A DNA stretch of 64,000 nt. Origin: Apium graveolens. Lineage: Eukaryota > Streptophyta > Magnoliopsida > Apiales > Apiaceae. The position numbers and the translations under genes were made by a program. Under the pieces are notes generated by a model. It worked only from the letters and a program-made list of their open reading frames with translations, searched no databases and had not been told where the DNA came from. The DNA lies in contig NC_133655.1 of assembly GCF_009905375.1 (NCBI RefSeq), forward strand, positions 170,065,141 through 170,129,140, given 5' to 3'. Below are positions 1-12,111 of this stretch, in pieces. The stretch's first letter is position 1, and each line of letters starts with the position of its first letter.

Positions 1-286
1 AGAACTCGAATATTGAAACAAAGATGAGCAATATATGAAGATAAAATAATTAAAGAACTTTTTTGAGATATAATTACTGAATTCGGAGTCATTAAATTCC
101 AAATCCAACAGTTAGCCTTAATAAAAATTTATAGTAAAGTCGAAAATACGCCCATGGTAGTAAAATAAGTCAGACGTCATCTTCAGAAGAAGTGACCAAC
201 ATAAATCCATCACGAAACCATAAAGTACTTAATCAGATTAAAATATAATTCAGAAATTACATCGATCAACGAGGCATTCCTCGCCT

Positions 287-2687
287 TCAAAGGTTGGCAT
301 CTTTCTCCTTATGTTCCTCAGCATACTCTCGGAGGTAATCCTCGAAGCCATGCCCACTCACATCAAAGCCAGCAATTTCCATCCTCTTGATGCAACGCCC
401 ATATCTATCGTCGAGGGCCCCAGCTATATCTTCAACACCTTTCTCTACCTCCAGCTTCAAATTCAGATTTTCCGTCTCCAAAGTCTCACTCTTCTCGCGA
501 AGGGCAGTCAGCTCGGCCTCTAGAGCCTCACGCTTCTTTGTCTCTTCACCAAGCGAGGCCTCAATGCAATTCACTCGAGACCCGACATCCTCCAACTCTT
601 TTTTTAGACGATCATTGGACAACTCTAGATCACTTATATGTGTATTAACAACACAGAACATACATCTATAAAACAATTATATACTTAAAATTACATAAGA
701 AATGCGAAGGGAAGACAAGTTAAGAAATTTACTGACATATAGAAGAAATATAAAAAAAGATAAAGGAAGAGGAAAAGAAAAACAAAAATAACACACCTTG
801 GTCCGGAAACTTGAATTAGCTTTTGAAAGCTCGACAATTCAGCCCTTAGCCTCACCCAACTCGTTCTCAAGCTTCTTCTTTTCACCCTTCAGTAAATCCC
901 GCTCCTTTTCAACCTTTGAAGGAGAGCTCTTACTTTCATCAGCCTTATATTCTTCAAGAATATGCATCACATCGGATAAATACTGCTTAGACATAAACCA
1001 CAAGCAAGAAAGATGTCAAGTCAAGTATAAGGAAAAAAGGGGATCTACAAGTACATAAAGCAAATAGAAATCGAGTAAGCATATAATAAAAATATGCTTA
1101 CCCTCCCAGCTCTCCCCAGGCATCGATCAACGAGCTCAGACCTGGACCTCTTAGCATAAGCACTGGAATCTTGAGGCAGATTGAAAACTCGGAAAGCCCG
1201 CGGGGGAGTCATCGACCCAGCAACCCACCTCTCAGAGGGACGGATCTCAACATGAATAACTTCTTGGCTCGCCTCGGCGTCGACGGTAGGGACCATAATT
1301 CCTCAGTTTCCAATTATTGTTAAAGTCCTTTTTACACCACTCCTCGCAGCATCTTCACAAATCTTCTTACCAGCGACCTCAGGGGTCTCAACAGCTACAC
1401 TTCTCGACCTCTTTCGGGAAAGATTCCCAGTCCCTTCACACGTAACACGCTCAGATCCTCCAACAACTTTGTTTCCACAATCGTCTAAAAGTTCAATAGA
1501 AATCGTCTTCGATGAGGTATTTTCATCAAATCTCGGCATATCAACAGCCCCGGCCTTCGATTTCTTAACCAGCATCATCATGGCTTTGTCTATTTCAACC
1601 AAAACTCCACTTTCTAACAACCGTTTCAAAGGTTGACCTGCAACTGAAATAGAAAAATAATTATAGGAAAAGCAGGGCTACAAAAAATATATAATAAATA
1701 TAATAAAAAGAGAAGGGGGAGAAGTAAGCAATATAAAGAAGTTTTTGTTTCAAAATTACAAATAATAAGTCCCTTACGATGATGATCTTCTAAAAATTTA
1801 CAATCTTTCAAATCGTTGTGGGGGTAAATGGGCCTCGACCCCTGAAACTCATCGAGATACGCAACATCATATTTATCAAGAATATTTAGATACTCGAGAG
1901 TCGACTAAGTGACTTTACGACATGGCCTGACAAATTCTAAATCTTTTCCACCTAAGTACACCCATTTAGGGTGATAACCCGAATTAGAAGACTTGACACT
2001 CACAATCTTAGGTCGCTTACTTTGAGTATAAAAATATACCTGGCCATTATGATACCTAATACAATAAATAGAAAAGAATAGCTTAACCGACGGGATTTGA
2101 TCCCTCTCATTGCATAAGGCTATAAATCCACTTATTTGAGCAACGGAGTTTGGCGACAATTGAGTTATCCCACACCTTATAGCCTCGTACATCGCTAGAT
2201 GAAAGGGATGCATCGGAAGTCGGAGACCATATTCGAACATAATCAATGGCACACCGTGCATCCCAAACTCCGGCATCACCCACATTCGATCGTCGGCAGC
2301 CGGAATCCGCAACCTATACCCATTTTTTAAATCAACCCAAGATCCCAACTTAGTCATATTCAACCTATGATTAGAAAAATGGCTAATATAGTCGACACTA
2401 CAGCCACGGGGAAATTCAAGAAGACCCAATTCCCGACTCTCCTGAAGAACTCGATCCATATACGCAAAAGTGCGAGGGCTAATCGGTGGAGAAACTTTAG
2501 ACGTTACCTCAACACCGGAGAAAAGCTCTTCTTCATTCATAAAGTCGAAATATTTACAAGAATTCAAATTTGGAAGTTCTAAATTATCTAAGTTTATAAC
2601 GGATTCTTCGTCACCCTCTTCCAGAGGACGCTTTTCAGGGTTACGAAAAGGATTTATTTTCGAAGAAGAAGAACCTAAGTCGGCCAT
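287..2687 (-). pseudogene. Multi-exon 'putative gypsy-type transposase' family gene, broken by three stops
   Basis: Exon 1 (2687 to about 1777) begins with a good ATG (MADLGSSSSK). Its core resembles the plant 'Transposase (putative) gypsy type' domain (PF04195), with the hallmark FEYGLRLPMHPF followed by LSPNSVAQISGFIALC. Further exons follow GT-AG junctions: intron about 1776-1640, exon to about 1101, exon about 993-797, and a last exon about 640-287. The last exons are Glu/Lys/Leu-rich and likely coiled coil (LKKELEDVGSR, ALEAELTALREKSETLE). The same frame is interrupted by TAG at 1905-1907, TGA at 1303-1305 and a TGA near 837, with family-like or coiled-coil sequence continuing on both sides. 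I therefore call it a pseudogene. Such proteins are usually mobile-element passengers and their function is unknown. Family assignment is from recognised motifs; exon edges are inferred by eye. Confidence 0.7.
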
Positions 2688-3756
2688 GGGAAACTAAAAT
2701 CAAGAAATGGGTTAATAATCAATAAACTTAGGAATAGAATATCCAAGATTCAATAATCTTGTTCGAAACAGAGTGCCTACTAGACACGAACTGGTGATTA
2801 AACTAAAGCAGTGAAATTTAGAAGAAAAAGAAAACTTACAGGAGCAATGGAGAAGTTAGAGAGAAAATAGTGCCCTTCAAATACTGTAATCGCCTTTTGA
2901 ATAAGTGAGAGGGAAGTTGAAGAGACTCCCTATATTCAAATTAGCATATGTTGCTCATCTTATTAGCTCCCCACCCCGTTCACTAAAAAAAAGAGAAGAA
3001 GAAGAAAAAGAGCAAATAACACATAAAAACAAATGCACATAAAGTAAAAGATAATATAAGGAAACAATAACCAAATAAACTTTTTAATTATTTTCTCTTT
3101 TTCTTTATTTTAATTTTTGTGTGCAGGTTGTAATTAGAAACCCAAATAGCAAATATAAAGATATTGCAACAATGTTCGCGCAGGACAAATGTTGGGCCAA
3201 AGAAAGAGGAGGGACTTAAAATAGAAAATTAGAATCTTAGTATATAGGTTTGTAATAAAAAGCCCAATAGGAGCCCAATTTTAAAGGGAAAGCCCATTAA
3301 AGGCTCCCTATAAATATAGGCTAATTGTCCTACTTGTAGGGGTTTGGAAAAATAAGTATCAATAAAGAGAGTATGGTTCCTCACATGTTTCATATTTAGG
3401 GTCATCAGAAACAATCAGTATGATCACAAGAAAATGGTTAGTATATGGTTTCTTCTTCAAACATAGAACATCACTTCCACTTGGAGATAATTAACTCAAG
3501 GTAATGAATGGCTATCTATGATACCTTATAACTTAATGTTGTGGTGACAGAATTCTAATTCACACCTTTTAAAGGATTCAAGGGTCACAACTGAGATCTT
3601 TATCTCCCATATAAGTTTCTATTAATGATTCAGGTGTAGTGAGATGTGGGTGGTTGACACAATTAATTGTAAGTGGCTTCCCCTCCCCTGTTTAAACCCA
3701 CTCGCCTACGCTTATTTCTTCCACACTCTTACCACCTTCTATAACCACAACACACT
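2688..3756. other. Intergenic stretch with an LTR-like or promoter-like block
   Basis: No coding region is recognised. About 3190-3420 reads on the plus strand like a promoter or LTR relic: a TATA box (TATAAATA, 3309-3316) is followed within 60 bases by AATAAA (3361-3366). That layout is typical of the R region of an LTR, but no TG...CA ends or target duplication were found. It could instead be part of the promoter region of the gene starting at 3757. Confidence 0.35.
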
Positions 3757-4508
3757 ATGGCTTTTCATTGGATTTCGCCTTCAAAGAATACACTCAAAAT
3801 CAATGTTCACGGTACTTTAACAATCATGTCGAGCCTTGCTGGTAATGATTCAGGCATTGGTGCAATCTATAGGGACTCGAAAGAAGGAATGAAACTACTC
3901 ACGGTTGGCACAGTTCCTTTTCTCACACCTCTGGAGAACCAACTCTGGAAATCTACGTGCCAATTCTGAGATCCTTTGAAAAAGGTTATTGTGATGTGGT
4001 GATTGAAAAAGAAAACTATGAAGCTTACAATGTGGTCAAATATTATGACCAAGGCGCTCCAGCTGCAGTTTTTGATCTGATCTCACAGATCGACATTAGG
4101 GTGAAAAATAAGAACTTGAAATGCAAGGTGGATTTTTTGTTCCCAGCAAGGACCAAAGTAGCCAGATTCCTAGCAAGACTAGGTCTGAAAACTGCTGACA
4201 GGTTATATACCTTTGATTGGCCTGTAGGAGGTGTCGAAGAACTCTTAAACTGGGATATGGTTCTGGGCATAGACCACCCAGACTTCCAAGATTTCTACCT
4301 CGCTTCAAAAGCAAGAGACCCGGTTAACTTCGATTTTATCGCGACATTATCTTATCAGATCAAATATTTGGGCATTGGACAGGTGGGAGCACCGCAGAGA
4401 ACAAACTTGGATTTTATTTTGAATGCTGATGTGTTACAGAAAGGCCTTGGTATCAGGGAGGTAATAACTTGTATTGGGACAAATAGTAGGACTTTTGCGT
4501 ATGTTTAG
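3757..4508 (+). pseudogene. RNase H-like (RVT_3 type) protein gene with one frameshift
   Basis: An ATG at 3757 opens a frame reading MAFHWISPSKNTLKINVHG, like the start of plant RNase H-like proteins derived from non-LTR retroelements. The frame stops near 3967. The +1-shifted frame continues the same fold (LRSFEKGYCDVVIEKENYEAYNVV) to the TAG ending at 4508. The break lies at about 3945-3955, just after LENQLW, and one lost base would explain it. The usual RNase H acidic residues are partly replaced: His stands where the first Asp of the NVDG-type motif is expected, and the VIEKEN segment lacks the common TDN. Even unshifted, nuclease activity would be doubtful. The total would be about 250 residues. 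The fold assignment is moderate. The shift could be a sequencing error, because the rest of both frames is clean. Confidence 0.6.
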
Positions 4509-5363
4509 TTCTTCACCCTAGCCTTGGTATGTTGTACTATGCTCAATCTACTTCAGTTTCTCTTTCAGGGTTTTACATGCATGGGGTAGTAGTAGTAAAT
4601 GTTACGCACATGCACATTGTATCCTTTTTACAAATTAATACAATACCAACTTATAAAAAAATGGATTTTGTTGGAAACTTTTAGTTGTTTTGAATTTGTG
4701 ACTATGTTAGAATTCGTTTAAATACTCTTGTTTTCTCGGTTGCAGCTTAGAATCATTTGGTTATGTGACCCCGTTTCTTATTTATCAAACTCTCGATTCA
4801 CCATTGTGAGTTTGAGGGGATGTTAACATATATAATATTTGTATTATTGGATAGTTTCATTATTATAATAGTTTCATTGTTAGATGTTTTCCTTTATTAT
4901 TGTTTGGTTGTTGGCTATATAAACATTTCTTTTATTGTAATAGAGAACAGGTATTTGTAATCAGTGTTCTAAAAATTGTTAAGCGTGTCAAGCCGGTCAG
5001 GGTACCTTCGACGGACTAATCGGCAAATCGAAGATTATTCGGAAACATTAATCGGATGTATTTAAATATTATTTTAATTAGTTTTTTTCATTTTTATAAT
5101 TATATACTTAAACGAGGATATTTATTAAAATTTAAAAAATTAGAATTAAGAGCCACTTTCATAGTTCAATTTCATAAACCTATATTACTAAAATCATAGC
5201 TAATACCTATATTTAAAATCATCATTTAACATTAACATGTTAATTACTAAAACCATAGCTAATACCTATATTAAAAGTTATGGATAATTAGTAATCCAAA
5301 GTATAAATAAAAACATATTAGCCTTGCAAAATAAGTGGGATTGTGCATGTGCGTAGATAAAAC
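4509..5363. other. Intergenic, AT-rich, no gene seen
   Basis: This is spacer between the RNase H-like gene and the CACTA element. Around 4960-5060 there is a short, more GC-rich stretch beginning CAGTGTTCTAAAAATTG. It resembles one end of a hAT-type MITE, but no matching inverted end was found, so it is not called. Confidence 0.5.
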
Positions 5364-5690
5364 CATTACAAGAACAAAGGTTAAAAGCCACCGGTTAAAA
5401 AACAGTTGCTTTTAGCTTTAAACGACCGAATTCGGTGGATTTTAATATAAAATCGACCGCTCACCATCGGTGGCTTTTAAGCTGGTCGAAATTGTTTTTT
5501 GAGGTGGAATTTATATAAAAACGACCGCTTGGACGGTGGCTTTTATTGGAAGTCAACTTTTAAGTTTTTTGTCTTGAAATATTTAGCAAAAATTTGAACC
5601 TCCCACTCTTAATTTCTACTAAAATTTGAATTTCCCGCTTTTAAATTATAAGTCACTCAGATCGGTGGCTTTTATATGGCTTTGGATTAA
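5364..5690. repeat. Left subterminal repeat region of the CACTA element
   Basis: The motifs AAAAGCCACCG, GGTGGATTTT, CGACCGCT and CGGTGGCTTTTA recur in both orientations. In CACTA elements such arrays are binding sites for the second (TNPA-like) protein. The matching array is at the other end, at 16960-17319. Confidence 0.7.
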
Positions 5691-6177
5691 TTTATATCAC
5701 TAGTTACTATCTAATTTAGGTAACCAAAAATGGTCAAGAACCATTTAATCTCATTTATATACACTTCTAACCTCTGCAGCTTTATCAATTTAACAAACAA
5801 CTATTCAGATACTACATCAAGAAAAAGGGGAACAAGCTTAAAATAACATAATAGTCACCCCAGTTACATTCATTCCCCACAAATCTAACAAAAACGCACA
5901 GAAGTACCAAAATACTACATCAAGTTTAAGATGGTTTTGCATAGTTGGTTTAAAAGCACCATTTACCAAAATTGTCATAACCTTAACCTAAATTCTACTA
6001 CTCATAAAGTGGACAGTATAACAAATTTGGGTCAATATCCTACTCGTCATCCTTCCCTAGTAAAAGCCTGGTATGCTCCCCCGAAACCGCTTCTAGCGTA
6101 CCAGCCTACAGAGAACAAGAAGAACAATGGCGTCAAGAAATTATTTCAGACTACTAAAATCAGATTTCATGCACACG

Positions 6178-7108
6178 TCCAAAAGTATATAATATTTCCT
6201 AAGTAAATCCTATATTCACGATACAATATATCCATGAATAGTGGTATCGGAATCTGGAGCAGGTTAATCCACAATACAGATCAAATAGGGTTTGAAAAAT
6301 TTTTTAACATAAAATAATAAATTCAATCAAAAGACTTTTTAACAGGATATAAACTCCTTTCTTAAGACCAGAACAAGGTTCTATATATTATTTTCTGTTT
6401 CTAAAATTCTTTTCTGGGGCAATGCATTGCAAGCCTTTCACACACATGTCCAAAAGTATATAATATTTCATAAGTAAATCTTATATTCACGATACGATAT
6501 ATTCATGAATAGTGGTATCGGAATCTGGAGCAATCTGGAGCAGGTTAATCCATAATACTGATCGAATAGGGTTTGAAAAACTTTTTAACATAAAACAATA
6601 AAATCAATCAAAAGACTTTTTAACAGGATATATATATATATATATAAATTCATTTCTTAAGAAATTCCTTTCTTAAGACCAGAACAGGGTTCTATATATT
6701 ATTTTCTGTATCTAAAATTCTTTTCCGGTGTAATGCATTGCAAGCCTTTCACGCACACATCCAAAACTATATAATATTTCATAAGTAAATCCTATATTTA
6801 AAATTCTTTTCTGGTGCAATACATTGCAAGCCTTTCACGCACACATCCAAAAGTATATAATATTTCATAAGTAAATCTTATATTCACGATACAATATATT
6901 CATGAAAAGTGGTATCGGAATCTGGAGCAGGTTAATCCACAATACAGATCAAATAGGGTTTGAAAAACTTTTTAACATAAAACAATAAAATCAATCAAAA
7001 GACTTTTTATCAGGATATATATAATTTCCTTTCTTAAGACCATAATAGGGTTCTATATATTATTTTCTGTTTCTAAAATTCTTTTCTGGTGCAATGCATT
7101 GCAAGCCT
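6178..7108. repeat. Large imperfect tandem repeat inside the CACTA element
   Basis: A unit beginning TCCAAAAGTATATAATATTTC starts at 6178, 6449, 6760 (C for G at one base) and 6846, giving spacings of 271, 311 and 86 bases and a last unit of about 262. Each full unit also holds GTGGTATCGGAATCTGGAGC, GGGTTTGAAAAACTTTTTAAC, an AAAGACTTTTTA box and GCAATGCATTGCAAGCCTT. The third unit is internally deleted. No coding potential is seen. Confidence 0.85.
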
Positions 7109-7679
7109 TGTTATATGATTTATACAGTAGATTATATATTAAATAAATAGAGTGATTGATCTGTTGAACACAATAATAAATTCCTCAGACCCTGTTCAAT
7201 TTCTTTTGGCGAATTTCTTTCTCAATTTTCTCTTCACAAGTTTCCTAGTTAGTCTCAGTAAATTATTAGAAATGACTCCTAGTTAGTCTCAGTAACAAGC
7301 CTGATTTGACTTGATGCCATGCAGAGTTAAAAAAGACAACCCCTCCCTCTGTTTAGTTTTAGTAGACAAGGAAAGAAGAAATAAGTCCTATTTTGTGAAT
7401 CCAAACTAAAGAAATAGGAAATAAAATATGTGCAAAAACCAGAGCTATAACAGATACAGGTCATACAACTACAAGAAATAGGGATATATGAGGAGTATAA
7501 ACCACTTCTATGCAAACAATGACATATTTTGAACACTGAGGCTCCAAATAACATGTACGATGTTAATTGCTATGCACGTTAATAGTAGCATTTTCTACCA
7601 AATATTAATGCATAAATTTATCACGTCAAAATACACAGATTATAAGCTAGCTAAATAGATCGCAAATATATATATATAT

Positions 7680-10600
7680 GTTACCTCCACAATAACTTTT
7701 TCAAAGTTCTGCATCACTTGATCAATAATCTCACTCGCAATCCTCATATATTGGTCCCATGATGATTGTTGTATCGGATCACCTTTGTTTGGAAAAGCTG
7801 CAGTGGCTGATTTCTCCATCATTTCATTAAGTTTGGCACGCGGCACTCGATCCCTTCCCTCCAAAGACTTGACCATATTGGTCACCTCAGAATAAAACCC
7901 TTCGAATAAGTGAGTATGCATCATCTGGAATGGTTGTTTGAGATGCCTGAGTGGACTGAGATGCCTTTAATCTAGCTGCCTCATTAGCTCCCAATAACTC
8001 CGATACAGTATTTCGAGGATACAATACGAGCCTATTTTTCTTTGGTATTCTTGCCTTTATAAGAAGTTCCAAGTCTCGCTTTCTTTGGCTTGCGGGAGAA
8101 AGAGGTGTCTCGGGGGCTGGTTGAGTGCTGACCATGGCCTCTAAAGATTCCTACATAATAAAATTTGCAAGAAATAGTCCAAACACAAAGTAAATAAAAT
8201 ATAATTAATATATATTTCAAACACAAGAAATAGTTCAAAGGACTGAATGAAGTTAGAAACAAACCATTATTTTTTTATTGTTGTCATGTCAATGTTGTAG
8301 ACATACTTAAAAAATTCCTCCAAATTAGCATCCAACTCCTATAATATGTAGGAAATACGTACAACATTTCATTGAGCAAATATTAAAGCAATAACCCTAC
8401 CAAACACAATATGTTCAATATTATTTTATACATTTTTTATTTTATTTAAAAAGCTCTTACATATTAATTTTATTATAAGTAAAATGAGCATAAAGAGGTG
8501 TTAAAGTCTTGATGAAGACTAGAGATATATGAATGTTATGTTAAATACAAAAGTTTAGGTTCTATCACTCCATCTAACACAGCAAACTATAGCCTAAAGG
8601 CTCAGTGAGTTCCTGTTTCTAGAAATTAAAACTGACTTATCGCTAAATATATGAACGAGCAATGTATTTTTAATTCTCAAAAATTTATTACATGAAGACT
8701 TATATTATCAAAATTTATACATGAAGACTTAAAAAATCTAGCTCCAAAAAAAGTTAAAGGATGGAAAAAGATTATAGATAGCTCCTATCTAGCATCTTTA
8801 ACAAAAACTATCTCTCATTCTGTAAGCACATCATGACTACTATTCGTTTCTATGAAGAGTAGCTGGACTGTACAATGCCGAATTATAAAATTTATATTTA
8901 AAGCTCGTCTAGCAGGAACTACAACATTATAGATTGAGATAGTTGATAGCGGTCATCTGTACCAGCCTAAATTTACCATGATATTGCTAATTTATTTATC
9001 TCAATTTAGATTTAGCACTGTAACCACAACCAGTAATTGTTTTAGCATCCTTAAGAATGGACTATGGCCTATGGACTTTAAATTTTTATTATAATTTTAT
9101 TGATGGAGTTAAACGAGTTCCAATTTGCATGACACTACTCCTACTACAGCTTTAATATTTCCTTTTATATTTAACATAACATTCATCATTAAACTATACT
9201 TTAGATAACATGTGTGGCCTCTGCTATCAAGAAGATAAAGTCATTTTATTGTATTAGACAATTCACCCCTGTCTGGTATTCATCTAGATTGTATATACAC
9301 TACACTGACACCGCTTTCTCTTGTAGCATATAAATTGAATATGAACGTATACCAGACAAGAGAGTAAAATAGAAGAAAATTAAACTGCCTTTTTGTTTAA
9401 CTTTAAAATACTGAATACAAGATTATTTAAAATAAATTTGGACTACATGGTTTAATAACAACTACATTTAATACATCGTCACTACCTTATTTCTCTCTAA
9501 TACTTCCTAAAAATACTCCAATGTTCATAGACTGATTCTACTACTAATATAAGCTATTAATATTCAAAAATACTCCAGATTATTTATTTAAATAAAATAT
9601 GTTTCGATTAATTCCCACATACCCCCCCTTAATCTAAGCACGTTTCTGCAGCTTCTTAATCCCCAACAATTCTCTCATCTTCTCATCTGCTATCAAGCAG
9701 ATAAAGTATAAGATATATCAGTCCGAATTGGATATGTTGCAGTACCTTTCTTTTTTACCTGTTTCTTGTTTTACAGAAAGGTGGAACTAGTTTATTGGAC
9801 AACTAGGAAACTAGGAGGAATCATGATTTTACCTCAACTTGTTTTGATCTATATAGTACTTTATTTATATAGTACTTTGTATAAATATAATTTGACCTCA
9901 TTTCAATTATCCATCCAACCTACATTTACAAGAAGCTGCCGACTTCTCTTTCATTCTCATTGGATTAAGACTTATCACCCATCACTTCCACCCATGCCCT
10001 AAAATAAAAATATCTTTACAGATCTAGAGTCTAGACAATTAAGATACTACTTACTTTTTAACCAGCTGTTAATCAAATATTGATCGGATATTATTTCTTT
10101 TTTCTAAGCACTGTAGTATATTTTTTGTTAAGCACTGTAGCCTTCATGCCACGATCAGTCCGCATTAACATGAAATAAAAGTCAAAATGTATAGCTACAG
10201 AATAAGGACAATAGCTACAGAATAAGGGTCCCGAAGATATAAATTATCACACATAAAAAGGGATATAAATGCATATCAAAAGGGATCAGAATGTAACCAT
10301 CTTCTCACACAGAATGGAACAGCCCCACTTTTGTGATTAAAGTCCAACTTGGCACGATTTTTTTGCCTTCTTATATTTATCGGGCCCCCAATGCCTAGTG
10401 ATGCTATCCCATACACCCATATTAAAATAATGTGGCTTCACCATAAGTCTAGTTGCATGAGTGTAGCCTAAACTTATGGCAATTTTCACTCTCTCATCCG
10501 CTCGACTTTTCTCCTTGCTAAGTAGTTGCTTCCAATTATTCTGAATATGAGCTTTAACATATATATCTCCTTCTTTGTCAGGACAGTCATAATTGTAATA

Positions 10601-11202
10601 GACCTACCAAAAAAATAAACACAATTCTTAGCATAAATTCAAACTCTAAATGTACCAACTAATAGGTATTTAAATACCCTGTAATCAATTGCACAAATAT
10701 CCAAAAAAGCTTCTCTCCTTTTTTCACTGGTATTTATGGTATCTTTGTCCCAAAGACATCGAACTATGACCAATAGAGTCTTTTTGTAATGAGCCTCTAC
10801 GATACTGTAAAAGTTAAAATATACAAACAATCAGATAATAAATAACAAGTTCTGACAAAAAAAGATAACAAAGTTATATTACCATCCACCAACAAAGTGA
10901 ACAGTTCCAAGTTTAACCCCATTTATCGGCCTCTTATGAAAATCTCCTTGTGAAACTTTCTGCTGGAGTCTCTTAACAATAATTGTTATATCCTCCTCAT
11001 CCATTATGCCACCATTTTCTATTTCCATTGCATTACTTCCATCACCTCTTCCCATGACCCCTTCGCTTCCCCTGCCTCCTCCATCGCCTCTTCCCCGGGA
11101 CCCCCCCTCTTCCCCTTCCTCTTCCCCTTCCCCCACTGCTGATACCTCTTCCCCCACCGCTAGTACTTGCGCCACCCAATGCCATGAGCACCATAAAAAC
11201 AA
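7680..11202 (-). pseudogene. Second CACTA gene, Ptta/En-Spm-type (Transposase_24-like), decayed
   Basis: Fragments on the minus strand line up in order. A Gly/Arg-rich N-terminus starts near 11193 (MALGGASTSGGGRG). It then gives VKRLQQKVSQGDFHKRPING and KLGTVHFVGGW with a donor at about 10880, then an exon at 10830-10670 (RCLWDKDTINTSEKRREAFL). About 10600-10330 reads KAHIQNNWKQLLSKEKSRADE and HYFNMGVWDSITRHWGP. The C-terminal part at about 8135-7683 reads NRLVLYPRNTVSELLGANEA and WDQYMRIASEIIDQVM. The order and content fit the plant En/Spm-type PF03004 family encoded beside TNP2. Breaks: a shift in the G-run near 11100 and another near 7925. In active CACTA elements the partner protein binds subterminal repeats. 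Exon edges are approximate and the family assignment is moderate. Confidence 0.6.
8263..10330. other. Non-coding interior of the CACTA element
   Basis: No supported exon was found in this AT-rich stretch. It probably corresponds to a long intron of the second CACTA gene. The open frames here are short and unlike any recognised protein. Confidence 0.5.
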
Positions 11203-12111
11203 TCAACCACCAAATTTGACTCGTGATCTGTTGTAAATTAAGAAATAAATTTAAACCACATAAATAATATATCAAATTATTATTAAATTTATACCCTGCC
11301 TTCAACTTAACATGCTTCCTGCTATAGGAGAAACAAAATTATGCAACAGTTATCATAATTATTTAGAAATGTCTACTGATCGTACATTATGATTCTTGAT
11401 ATCTACTCTTAACATGTCAAAGAGTTAACAGGTTTCATAAGATTGTACATTATGATTAACAATTAAACTATTAATTAGGGACCTATATCCATTATTACAC
11501 GTTCCAGCTTTCTAATTTCATGCACGGATTAGCTTGGATAGTTTACTGGTGAAAGATTTTTAATTTTCATAAGTTGGAATTAAAATTAAAAGATACACTA
11601 GCTTTCAACACTTATTTGTAGCTTTTCATAATTGATTTTCCATTCATATCCCTCTTGCATTGTTTGTCAAAAGTGAGATCTTAATGCACAACTTTCATTA
11701 CATTGTAAAAACAGAAATATACACACAGAATTAAGTTTAATAAAATAACTTTAAGTTAGACCTTTATTTTAAGTTTAATAAAATAAATAGAAATATACAC
11801 ACAGAATTAAGTTCAAAAGTTAGACCTTAATGCACAACTTTCATTACATTTTAAAGAATCTAGTCTCTGTAATTCTGATAATTACCTCTTGATTGGTTCC
11901 TCTGGACTATTACCTTTTTTTATAATTCACCATTGTTCTTTTTCGGTTCCCCTGTGTTTGTATAATTAAGTTCAAACTAACTAATAGAACATTCTTGTTA
12001 ATTAAGTTCACACTAACTAATAGAACATGTGAAGTACTCAAAACTCAAAAGTATACTCAAGTAAAATGTTTTACATAATTTCCATTCAATCTCAAATTTA
12101 ATATAATAAAT

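Noticed and set aside
7455..7475. ACTACAAGAAATAGGG as a possible internal CACTA end
   Set aside because: No partner end or duplication; the outer ends at 5364 and 17319 have both.
11006..11236. Pro/Ser-rich plus-strand frame
   Set aside because: It is the antisense of the Gly/Arg-rich start of the second CACTA gene; low-complexity shadow.
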